The notes under the pieces are model-generated. The model had not been told where the DNA came from. It worked only from the letters and a program-made list of their open reading frames with translations, and did no database searches. DNA of 64,000 nucleotides, from positions 10,688,053-10,752,052 of the forward strand of contig CM024172.1 in the NCBI GenBank assembly GCA_013433145.1, in the 5' to 3' direction. The stretch's first letter is position 1; the number at the start of each line of letters is the position of its first letter. This document shows positions 51,601 through 62,800 of this stretch, piece by piece. The position numbers were made by a program, and so were the translations under genes. Source of the DNA: Ascaris suum. Lineage: Eukaryota; Nematoda; Chromadorea; Rhabditida; Ascarididae.

Positions 51601-54600
51601 CATAGGCAGTCCAGTTAATTTATTTTATTCATTATTTTGTCGATTCTTGTATGTTAATATCCTTGGCATTATTGAAATATTGAGAACCTTTGTTGACTCA
51701 ATAATAAGCTCATGCATTGTTTTATCGAGAACAATTGCGTTAGATTTTCGCTCTTTTACTCCACCTTTTGGAAAGGAATGATGCACGATGAAATCTAGAT
51801 AACGCGGCTTTCCCTTTCTCTCTTCTCTATTTGTCTTTTGACGAAGAAACTACTGCAAGCATGTAGTTTATTTTAGAACATTTGAAGTACTCCAATCGTT
51901 ATTACGTGTTGATAAATCTTTTTTTTTTTTGAGGAATAACTTCGATCTGTACATAAAGTGCAATATCTTTTGGAAGAGTGAGTGTTGAAAAGTGTTCGCA
52001 GTAGAACAATTGGAGGACGTTGTTGGAGGCCGCTATTGAGGGCCAACAAAGCCCTTTAAAAACCATTTATACATCTGAGATGAACGTAGGCATTCCTCCT
52101 ATCCCTTTCACTCACGAACATTTCATGCAGAACGTAACCCGTTTTTATCATATACTTATCACTTGTCAGCTTGGCTGCTAATGTGCTAGTTATCACATAT
52201 TTTTGAGGATAATTTAGTGTTGAAATTAGTGTGCTGTTTTAGAGATTGCTTCTGATAATGCAAAATTCAATTCTTAGTGTTAACGTTACTGGGAGAATGA
52301 CTTTTGGTAGGAAAAAAAGAGCACTGAAAATGTCATCACGTTTTTTTTTTCAGCTCTTTTCTTCAAAATTTTCTCAGAATTCATGCGAATTTTCTCCAAC
52401 TATCAGAATCTCGTTTGAAAATTTACTTTTGCCACCTCATTATGAGTGATCAGTTGGAATCTTCAAAAGAGATAGCCAATTTCGTGAGAACTGATACGAC
52501 CAATGAAAGGGCACTGTGTACGATTTGAAAAATAAATCGCTAGAGCATATGGGTCACTAAATCAACAACGGTTAATTTCGTTTCTTAGTTTGATGCATCT
52601 TATGCTCACCTCATCATTCCTATTTCCTAGTCAATATTAATCTGGTAATCACTTATAGTTCACATGGCACTTTCACACTCTATAATGTAACGTTTATGCG
52701 CCATATAGACCATAGGCTAGAAAGTTTTTTGTTGCAGCATCCATGTATAACGTTACGCTAGATCTGCCATTTATACTGCAGCCCTCTTTACATACCATTT
52801 ATACAGTTTCTCACCGCATCACTGTCTAGTTAATTGTACCGTTAATATATTGTGTGGCTATTCCAATCTTATTAGAATACAGCTCGCCTTTTTATTTGGA
52901 CCTATAATAAAGGTGCCAATACAGCTGTGTCTAATCATTCTATAAACGGAACTTACTAACTACTTGAAATGTTGTAATCGAAAACAGTCTTAGATGACCG
53001 TAGGGGGAATTTAATCTATAAAGGGGATTTTTTTTCTTACTATTTTCAGACTTAGAATATAAAATCTTCAATTGAGTATATTCTTGGAATTTTTTCCATT
53101 ACTCTCCAATATCGAGCAAGAGTGTACTGCTTGTGAAATCTTTTTTTTTTCTTAGTCTTCATTTGTTCAGTATTGAACAGTGAAACTCTTCGATTGTTTA
53201 ATCGGTGATGAATGATAGCTGAATAGAGGGAATATTGCAATGTCCATTTAGGAGAAGAGGCGGACAAATTTTCGCATCGAAACATATTATCTATGACATC
53301 GTCGTTGCACTAGAATACATTCATAATATTTATGAGCATTCTTTTATAGACGACATTTAAATACATGCAAAAAAAAAAATTCAGTGTCTATTTACATATA
53401 TGCAAAAAAAAAAGTTGAGTGTGATTAAAGTTGTACTCGGCAATGTTATTGCTGGTAATCCACTATTTAGTGATGTCGTCTATACCTACATCGACGAATA
53501 AGCGCAACCAAGATCTAGTTAGCGTTAATAGCGCTGTTATTCTTTATTTTGTTACACCAATTAGGTATCCTATATTTCACTCAGATTTCTCCAAAGTTCT
53601 CTTCATGTTGCCTCACCACCTCTTTATTCGCTTTCGAGCAGTTGGAAATTTGCTAATATGAATCAAAAATCTTTTAGAGTTATTTATAGATATTTTGAGA
53701 TGTTTGTAGATGAGTATAGCAAATTGGATAGCAACGAATTATTGTTATCATTCTTGTCTTTATTATTATCTTCATTATCAGTATTACTTAGAGATTCATA
53801 GCAAAAAAAACTAAAAAAATAAATATATAGAACACCCGAAAAATAAACAGTAATAAGTATTTAAAAGCATGCAACATGCAGAAAAAAGCGATCAAATAAA
53901 ATACATTCAAAATTATGTCATTAACTATACAATTGGAAAATGAAATGTTTTATATATTGTTGGCTCGTTTTATTATCGAATTCTTATAGTATAAAATAAT
54001 AAATATTTACATAAGTTTGAAATATATGATGATTGCCAACAAAAATTAGCATAATAATCGAATGAAAGTTTTGAATTAAAAAAAAAAGCACTAGTACGTA
54101 TGAAACATCCAACTAAATTCTTAAATGCGAATTAATCCCATACAGTTATGATCAACTAGCAACATAAGGAGTGAAAAAAAAAAACGCAAATATAGGACTA
54201 TACAGCATTTGAGCCCTTTTTATTTCTCCCTCTCTCTTTCCTTCTCCCTTCCGTTCTCTTCCTCTCAACCTCTCACTCATCTTATCCACAAAGTTTCATC
54301 CGTTTTCGATGCATTATTTATTTCGATGGGAGGCGAGAGGGAATGATACGATCGATAGTGATGTGTGCGAGAACGTGGCGTTTTTCTTCCGGACATAATT
54401 GTAATTGCATACTCTGTATAAGTCTAATTTTCAAGTAGAATCTTATGCCATTTCAGAAAATTCAACGAATGTAGTTTTCATCGATAGTTTTATATCACTA
54501 ACTCACATCCAACTTGTGAAGATTATAACTTTTTGTTGCTCCAAAATATAGGTGATCAGTTTTTGAGGCATTAAAGAAAGCTCATTGATCGGTGGCGTCA

Positions 54601-54900
54601 ACTGAAGAATTATAGAAAACGCCGGTATGATTCCTGTGATGCTTTGTTGTTAATAGTCGTCTTAGTGAATGTTGGCATCAACTGTTTCAGTCGACTAACA
54701 GCATCACCGACCCAGTGAGTACTTGTGCATGAGAGTTGTTGTGATAATCAAAGAGAACATTTTCAAGAGTATTTCTATAAAATGAAGTGAACACACGTTT
54801 CGTAGATGCATTAAATCGTTATGCTACTAGAAGGTTATCAGCGAATTGCAAAGAGGCAACAAGTCGAAATGGAAGAATCACGTTTTTCGTTGGAGATCCT
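48700..54900. other. Region between the kinesin and the convergent membrane gene
   Basis: I searched by eye for further kinesin exons, in particular Trp-Asp repeats of a WD40 propeller, and saw none. Apart from the minisatellite at 50.25-50.59 kb, the region is AT-rich with chance-length frames. Near 54.57-54.73 kb both strands are open for about 45 codons. Confidence 0.45.
50254..50592. repeat. Second minisatellite, unit about 31-33 bp
   Basis: About ten copies of a unit built from CTTTGTTAGG, TTTTCTGTTACC and CGGAGGCTA(T/C). Copies differ by one C in the ACCC run or one T in the T run, giving 31, 32 or 33 bp. One copy near 50545 is truncated. It lies 1.6 kb past the last recognised kinesin exon. 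Confidence 0.95.
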
Positions 54901-54908
54901 CTTCTCGT

Positions 54909-54914
54909 TTTATT
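54909..54914 (-). terminator. Candidate polyadenylation signal AATAAA of the orphan membrane gene
   Basis: A perfect AATAAA on the minus strand begins 9 nt after the TAA stop at 54925-54923. A 3' UTR this short is compatible with compact nematode genes. Confidence 0.4.
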
Positions 54915-54922
54915 TGAAAGTA

Positions 54923-56822
54923 TTATGTTAGTGGCGTGAGTGAAGCTTTCTTAGCCGTTGATGTTATGACCACTGATGTGGGTTCATGTTGTTGCGCAGT
55001 CGCAGATTCGCTATCCTCTCGAATAATCCCACTGCATGCAGATTTCCTCGTAGTTGATTTCGCTATCGTTGAGCGACGATGTGCCAGATTTGGTATTGCT
55101 TCTTCAATCAGAGTCCTAAACTATGTTTTATTATTTCCAATAGAAATCATCAGGTCAGTGGTCTTGGTTTCGTTTCGATAGAACGGCTCACTCAATTTTA
55201 TAGATAGCTAGTGTGGCTTTTTGTTGCTCAACAACATAAGATTATCGCGAACAGATCACGCGATCTAACATCACGAGCGAGTTGAAGTGAACGAACAGCT
55301 GCATAGCAGTGCATAAAATGGCTACGTCATTCAGTGGGAAAATTCATTTCGATAAGAATATCATATGATGTGGAAAAATGCCCTCAATACTGGCTTTATT
55401 CAACATCAATATACAGCAAGATTCCCTCTGAGAGGAGCCGATCATTGGATTATCATGAAAATTAGAGGTATCCATGTGATGTGTACTTCATCTTAGATAT
55501 ATCTGTCCTCTGGACCTGGGGCAAAATAAAGTATAGCAATAATGCTTTATAGAAAATGCAAATTTTATAGGATTTACTCACTGTTTCGCCCTGCGCATAG
55601 TTTGTACTGCTAGCATAGCAAAAAGAAGTGCACAGAGGGCTGCACCGGCAGCGAATAACATTCGTCTCCATTGAAGATCCTCGCTGAACGCTGTTAACCA
55701 TACACAAATGCTAAAGCTCAGCAACGACCCAATAACGCATAGAAAAAGCTGAAATGCAATTTATTTTATGCTTTCTACATTTTTTTTCTCTGAAGTATGC
55801 TTTATGCTTTTAATATTCGGTATCAGATCGATATTGAGGTATTTATTTGGTGTGAGGAGGGTATATAATTTTTAGCTTTTCACCATATTGCATGAATCTA
55901 GAATGCTTAAGAACGTTTAATGATATATATTGATGCTTATAGTATGAAATCCGTTGGTAGATAGTTGTACCCGCAAAACTACAGTGGATGGAAACACTCT
56001 GAACAATAACTTAGAGTTCAGGTGTTTCGTTTATACTTACCGGAAACTTAATTTAGGGCGAACTGCGATCGTTTAGGCTCCGAAATTATTCATAATAAAG
56101 GATACCTGCCCGCCGGTTGAGTTGACGGCTCGTTTACGTGCTGATACATTGAGTGAGCCATGTAAAGGGCATTTGGCATTACTTCCGCTGCAGAAACTAC
56201 CGTGCCCTTCGCAATAACTTTGCTGAAATTAATAACGATTATATAAGGTTATAGAAGTTTTTTTTTCTTTTAATGAATATGATCGATGAGATAGTTGACT
56301 CAATCAGCTAAAGCAGACAACTTAAGCAATTTGTAGATTAACCTTAGCACTTGGCTTAAACAGTATTAACGAGTTAATCAACAAATGCCTAACACTTTCT
56401 CCGTTCTATCGTAGAGCATTCAAATCTTATCATGTAAGTATTTATTTTAAGTAAACGTCATATCGAACGAAGGAATTGTATAAACAAATAATAAAAAGTT
56501 CTCTCGATGAAATACGTTAAAAAAAGCACACGTAATTTTGAATATGAGAATGATAAAAGCTGATATATAGGAAGGAATTATTTGTGGAGTCGGTCACATA
56601 AATTATGAGATAGATTTTGGGGGAGTTCCAGAGTTAAATAATAAGAGGAATAGCTGGTTATTAAGAGGTAGCGAATGGTTTAGAATAATGAATGCAACGA
56701 TAAGAAAGGATTGATCAATATGAACGAACCCTGAATGAGATGCTAGTCCTTCGAGGATCTTGACTTAGTCTACGCGGATCTTGACTTAGCCTTCGTGAAT
56801 CTTGACTTGGATTTGTGGTCAT
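54923..56822 (-). CDS. Orphan two-helix membrane protein with RRxS heptad repeats, 4 exons
   Basis: Four minus-strand exons join with matching phases: 56822-56730, 56222-56106, 55748-55582 and 55115-54923. They total 570 nt and encode 189 residues plus TAA. Seen in the protein: residues 6-26 are three heptads SQD(S/P)RR(L/T), giving three RRxS motifs at Ser13, Ser20 and Ser27. Cys35, Cys42 and Cys49 are spaced exactly seven apart. Two sequons lie at Asn56 and Asn65. Hydrophobic helices span about 71-91 and 100-121 with the short loop SEDLQWRR. The tail (122-189) is Ser/Thr/Lys/Arg-rich. Acceptors are good (ATTTCAG, TTTCAG, TTTAG) and donors are GTTCGT, GTATCC and GTGAGT. I do not recognise the family and assign no function. 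The exon chain is strong evidence that it is a real gene. An upstream coding exon cannot be excluded. Confidence 0.7.
56745..56807 (-). repeat. 21-bp coding tandem repeat, 3 copies, in the orphan membrane gene
   Basis: Three adjacent 21-bp units encode SQDSRRL, SQDPRRL and SQDPRRT. Codons differ between copies at several synonymous positions (for example CGA/CGT for Arg), so the repeat is not very recent. Confidence 0.85.
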
Positions 56823-56850
56823 CGTCTCTCTGCCCTGTTCGGCTGGAAAG
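56823..56850 (-). promoter_or_regulatory. Candidate spliced-leader acceptor and short 5' UTR of the orphan membrane gene
   Basis: On the minus strand CTTTCCAG (56850-56843) is followed by 20 nt and then the ATG at 56822. This fits a nematode trans-splice acceptor. The 20 nt contain no stop in frame with the ATG, so the motif could instead be an ordinary acceptor joining a coding exon further upstream. Confidence 0.4.
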
Positions 56851-59800
56851 TTTATCGCAATTGAAACGGAATTGCAAATCCGATGCCGTTACAAGCTGAC
56901 GCTTCCGCATTAATATACATGAGTTATGGACTTGTCGATTTTTCTTCTAGGTGTTTTTAACGTGATCTTTCAGTAGTTGTTGGCTTTGAAGAGTGTTGAA
57001 GATGATGAGAATGAGTTTTAGACTTAAGTTTTAAAGCACATTCATGAGTATAAAAAATTGAAATGAGTGAAGAGCGTGATCGAAATCGTGGCGGATAGCG
57101 AATACATTGTGGCAAGAGGCAACCAGCTGCAGGCTTGCATGCTGTGTGGAGGAGGCGAACGAAACTAAGCGATGTGGAGCAAAGAGACGAGAAATGAATG
57201 CTATGCCGGCGGTTGCGGCGCTCTTCTGCACAGCCTCCATCACCACTATGGCTGAGTGCCTCTCTAGGTGTTTCTCGTTGAGTTTCAAGCCAAAGTGCAC
57301 ATCTGCATGCATGACGATGTATGCGGCCACAAACAATCATATGAGTGTCGTTGATGTGACAGCATAGCTATTTGAAGCATCTCGACTGCTTGTTGACAGG
57401 TGAACGCATTTACTTCTTACTTAACAACTCACGTTTACGCCAAGTAACTAACGGACTGAAACGAGAGAGAGGATAAAACAAGCGCAACGTAAACCACTAC
57501 GGCTGTCTTATCGGATGTTGAACACTAATACTCAATTTCTAGTATTGAAGACGACATATTTTAAATAATTTACTGGAATAGGCATCATCTGTCTTTATAT
57601 TAGGATGGAGCCAGCTTTCATCTTTCGATTTTCAAGGCTTCTAAGTTCTCTCTATCGACCAATTTTTGTATTGATAAGCAGACGCTTCGAGAAATTGATG
57701 GCCTTTACGTTGATTTCGCAGGAAATTTACAGTCATCTTATTGATGAGATGCATTTGTATTACATTACGTGGAACTATTCGTTCCATAGGCTAATAAAGG
57801 TTGCTCTCGTCCATAAAATTGTAAATACTGTATGCGAAGATTTTATGTAGAGTAATCGCGTTGCATGAAAAAAAAAAACGTTACATCTTCTATTGACAGA
57901 GTTGATAGTAGGTCGGAAATGTAAACTTGGAACGAACGAGAATTATGACCCAAAAGAAGAGAATTATACACGGCACTTCAATATAAGATTGTTAAACACA
58001 TTTGTCGCATTAACGCATAATGCAAATACAAGTAAAGTGCAAAAAAATATTAGAGAGTAAATAGTATCAGAGAACAGAATGAAAATGAAAAACGCATCAA
58101 GAGCTAATTGAGTTGCTTCCTTAGTGGATCGGATGCCAGTGATTGTGCCTGCTTGCGCATAACACACAACAAACCGCATCGTGCAACTACTAGTTGACGT
58201 AAACGGAAATGCTATGTGAATATCACACTTGAAGGGCCCTAATGAGTCTGACGCGTAAACGACGAAGGTTGAGGTGCGGAAGGTGAGGGGAAGGGTAGTA
58301 AAGATGAGAGTGCAATACGGTCATTGCAATGTCGTTATGAGGAACGTGCTCTTAGTGGTGGAAAGTCTTGCCAATGACGGATGGCAATAACTCTTCGTGC
58401 ATCACATTTGAAGATGCAAGCGTGCGAACGCGAATCAACTGCGCATCGCTGCATACTACCTTTGTTTTAGCAGGCCCAGCTAGGCCTAGCCAAGCTCACA
58501 TTTTCGGCGTGACCTCGAATAGCTAGAATGAGGCCGATTGCATCGGTTATTCTATGCGCGTCTGTTTAACAATATTTCTTGATGGGCACATTTGCAATTT
58601 ATGCTTAACACAGCACAGTGGCGCCATTCTATAAAAATTGATTGCCTACGTATGAAGGAGTGGGGATGGGAGGAGAAAGGAAGCGATGAGATGGCCTCCC
58701 TCTCTCCCTCTTGCGGCTTTTCTGGCGAGCCCCAAATATCGCTTCTACATTCAGCCAATAAAGATAGCAGAAAATCAGATTGGGATTATTCTCGATATTT
58801 TTGATTTGAGACAAACATATGTTCATCGGGTACTTTGCGAACTTTGCTTCGCCTCTATTTATTTCTGGTATTGTTGAATCTTCCCCTCTATTCTCTCATA
58901 AAACTTTCAGAATGCCGGAGGTTGGCTGCAAAGTGTAGCTGCATCTTCCGATGTGAAGTAGTCCGTCACTAATTTAATTCATTGCTCAATGATCACTGAA
59001 ATTTTCTGCTAGCTGTATTTGAGAGAAAGATGAATCGCCGTTCTGGAGCGTAATCTTGAGGAATAATTGAAGAGAGGTTTGTTTAGGGCGTACAGAGAGA
59101 AGCGTTTTGCGCGGCGAGCATCATTAAGCGTCAGCAAACAAGAGAGAGCAAAGCTTTTCTCGATCGTTTAATTATTCGTCTATGAACAAGGGACTAGTAA
59201 GACAAATCTTTTCGAGCATCACCAATTAATCACATTTTACATTTTGAGAGCACATGCAAATGTTTTTCTTTTTTTTTTTAAATAATTTCATTTCGGCTGG
59301 AGTGTTGAGTGGATTGCAGTGCAACAGTCAGCTGTTAGCAACGTTTTCGTCATCCGGTCATAGTTACATCCAGAAAGAACACTGGTCTTTGCAGTAATGT
59401 CGATTGTCTAAGTGAAATCTAATCCTTTCGCCTTAAGTTCTTTTCCATCATTGAATCGTTTAAGCGAGCGGAAATGCCATCCTACGATCAGTCGTTCAAA
59501 TGAAAATGAGGTTGTATCAAATTTTGTCTATTGTGCTGCTTGTTCTAACTTCCTATCATCATTGAACGAGATATCACTCTAGAGGAAACTTTTATACTGC
59601 TCGAAGGGTTTTAAGGCGATGTTAAAAATGGAATGCTGCCCTTTTATCGAATTGGTGCTTCAGCAAGGGCCATCTATTTGTTCATGCTTCCTTTTTATTT
59701 TGCATATTAGAAATGGCTTCACTGACAATAGTGCGCAATTTATATTCACCCCGATGGGATTGTTTTAGGTGGCCATCCTCAGTGAAATAAATTTTTGTTC

Positions 59801-62800
59801 ATGTAATAACGAGAGTCTCATCTAATACTATCTCTGATAGGGCAATATGAATATGAATGGTGTTTCAAATGTGGACGCAGAAAGGTAATGAGGTGCTACT
59901 TAAGAACATCAGACAATGAATGGTCCCTGTGAGATGTGGCAATTAAGGTTTGAGTGAGCTTTAATTCGAACAAAATTCACTGATACAGAACTAACAACAA
60001 ATCGAGAAATCACGTAAAGAATCTCGAAAAGTGCGAATCCTTTCACATAATCAAAAGATACACGAAGAGAAGACTTTATTAGATATATGCAAAAATTTGC
60101 TCATTGATGTTTGATTAGATGACGTTTATTGGAGTATTATGAATGTTTTCTATGACTTTATATGAGCATGAAAGAAGACAAGCGTATAGCAACAAATCCA
60201 CAGGAAACAAAAACGACAAATATAGCAGCAATTAGCTGCTTCGAATGCATCTCGTATGCACACGATGAAATCTGAGCAAGTGCAGAAAAGCATTACGTCA
60301 TGGGGGTTTTTTTTTGAGAGAGAGATAGAGAGAAAGAGAGGATGACTGGTGAAAATGCTGTAGAAATGTGAACATATCTTGTCGACGGTATTAGTTACTA
60401 GGTAACACAACAGCGGGTGATGGCACATTGCCAGTAAATGCCTCACTTGTTCATTTTCGATTAATTGAAGGTGCATAAGTGAGCATACGAGCATACATAT
60501 ACAAGCCGATTTTTTTTTTTTTGCACAAATGAGCGTCATATTTGCTGGATGGATATTGACCTGTCCGGCTAGTTTTAAAAATCGCGTTGGATTGGGAACT
60601 TGGTGGGAAAAGATGTTGACTGATATTGATTGAATTCTAATCTACTTGGGAACGGCAGACATAGAGATAACGATGTAACTGTGAAGTATTTCAGCGACAT
60701 TTGATACGGGAAACGAGAAATGGATGGGCTTAATTATGCGTCATCGGAATAAGCTGAAATTCGAAAAATAGAAATACAGAAAGTAATTGCCATCGAAATA
60801 TACATCATATAGTCTAGCAGCCTTTATACACCGTATAGAAATTCGTAATTCTAGATGCTCGGTTTGATTTCTTTTTCTTAGCGTGATTGCTACCTTGCGT
60901 CAAGTATAGCAAGCCAAATTAATAGTCAAAACATCATTTTTATCATAGCGTTACGCTAAGATAGTTTATCGTTTCGAATATTTTATCCAGCGTTTCCTAT
61001 ACACTTTCATTTAGTGAAATTCCACGCGTTAGCGGCGGTTTCGCTTGCAAATAATGCTTGAATGTTGTGAAACGGAGGATTTATTCGATCATATTTGCAT
61101 CTCTAGATATGTGCTCATAGCTTTTTATTTCAGTTGCTTTGTTTTTTTTTTTTTTTTTTTTTTGAAAATTTCTCAGCTGTCATTATTATCCATTTTGTTG
61201 CTTGCAAAATTTCGACAAATTGGATTGTTTGCTTCATATTCGAAAAGATTTTTCATTACATTCGTATCGTCGTTTCTGCGTTATTATTGAGCGGTTGTAT
61301 TGATATTACTCAAGCCTAAAACTGCATACTTTATATTTCTTTAAAAAAAGAACTGAAAAATGGATAGGTTGAAATAAATAAAAGAGAGTTTTGAAATGAA
61401 AGAGATTATTGAGGCTAAAAGTTTCTCTTCTTTTGAATATTGGAGAATTGTGTTTTAAAGTGCCCATACGATTATTATTTTTTTCTTTTTTTTATTGAAT
61501 TCTCTAAGATATAACCTGCAGCTTTCATATGTGCATCGTTATGAAATTACGTGCAGCATTAGATGCACTTTGCTTACGATAGACGTAAGCAACGTTTTTT
61601 CCCGATGTAGATGACTTTGAGTGTATTACAACATCTCAAAAATCATAGGTGGATGCGTTATAAGATTTGTCATACTTAAGCGATACCACATTGCCGCATT
61701 AAAAATTTTTGAGAGAATTGAAAAAATTGCTAAGTAAATATGCGATTTTATGATGGGATAGAATTGGTTCTATTATAATTCTAAAATTTAATCACATCAA
61801 TAAAGTGAATGCGATAATTTTAGAATTTAATACTGTAATCTCATTTATCGTATAATTTATGTATTTTGCATTAATCGATGTTTAAAGTGGAAAAAAAAAA
61901 TTCATTAGCGCATTAATAATTTCAAAGATTTTTCAGGAAATTCTAGGATATAAGAGAGAAAACATGAAATGGAATCAACGATAAGCGAAAAGAAATACAT
62001 TAGAGAAAAAAAAATCTAATAGTTGCGACGGTTATATTATCGATCCCCTTTAGTTGAAATCTCATTTAGCGTTAAAAAACTAATTAACAAGACTTAGGGT
62101 AGTTGTTGAGAAAAAGTAGCATTTCAGTGCAAATGCACGCTGCCCATCGAGAAACGTCAGTCTAATATGCACAGCGCAGCTGTCTGGAATGGGAGCGGAG
62201 GGGGTGATGGTGAGGGAGAAGTGGGTGGGGGGGGGGCGGGTTGGAAGGGTAATATTTAACAAATTAGATTGGAGAATAAGACTTCACTACGCAGAACACA
62301 CTAATTTGCACAGCTTATTCATTAGCAGTCGGATGAAGTCTTATATTTCATCGAACCTATCTTATGAGTCTTCGTTAGTCATTCATCGAACACCTTCACC
62401 TTTTTCAATCATTCATTTACCTCTCTTCTCCTTCCTTAAGTATTTATTCGTCCAATTTCCTATGCGTTCATTCTTAATCTCCTCTACTTTTTTCTTCAAA
62501 TAAAATCGATTTCTCATTGAGAGTAATTGAAGAACGGCGAACGATGGAGACGTATTTTATATAGGCAACAGCTTACCCTTCATCTATCATTTTCTCTTTC
62601 GTTCAAATTCAATTCTTTTTCGTTGAATCATCGCATAAAAAGCAAAAAACAAAAAAAAAAAAAAACAACAATCGATGGTTTTTAAGCATCAATTCTCGTA
62701 AATCTTAGAGTTTATTTCCTCTTTTGAATGATAGCTAACTCAATTGTTCATTTACAGCAATGCGGAGGGAGGGGGGGGGGAGGGGTTTTGTTGGTGTAAA

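Noticed and set aside
60385..60405. GTTAC-TAG-GTAAC inverted repeat, like an RFX/DAF-19 X-box
   Set aside because: The spacer is 3 nt and the half-sites are shortened compared with the 14-bp X-box consensus. No gene start lies nearby.
60150..60539. 129-codon minus-strand open frame
   Set aside because: It crosses (GA)n and A-run low-complexity sequence, has no recognisable domain and no splice context. A frame of this length is expected about once by chance in 64 kb of this composition.
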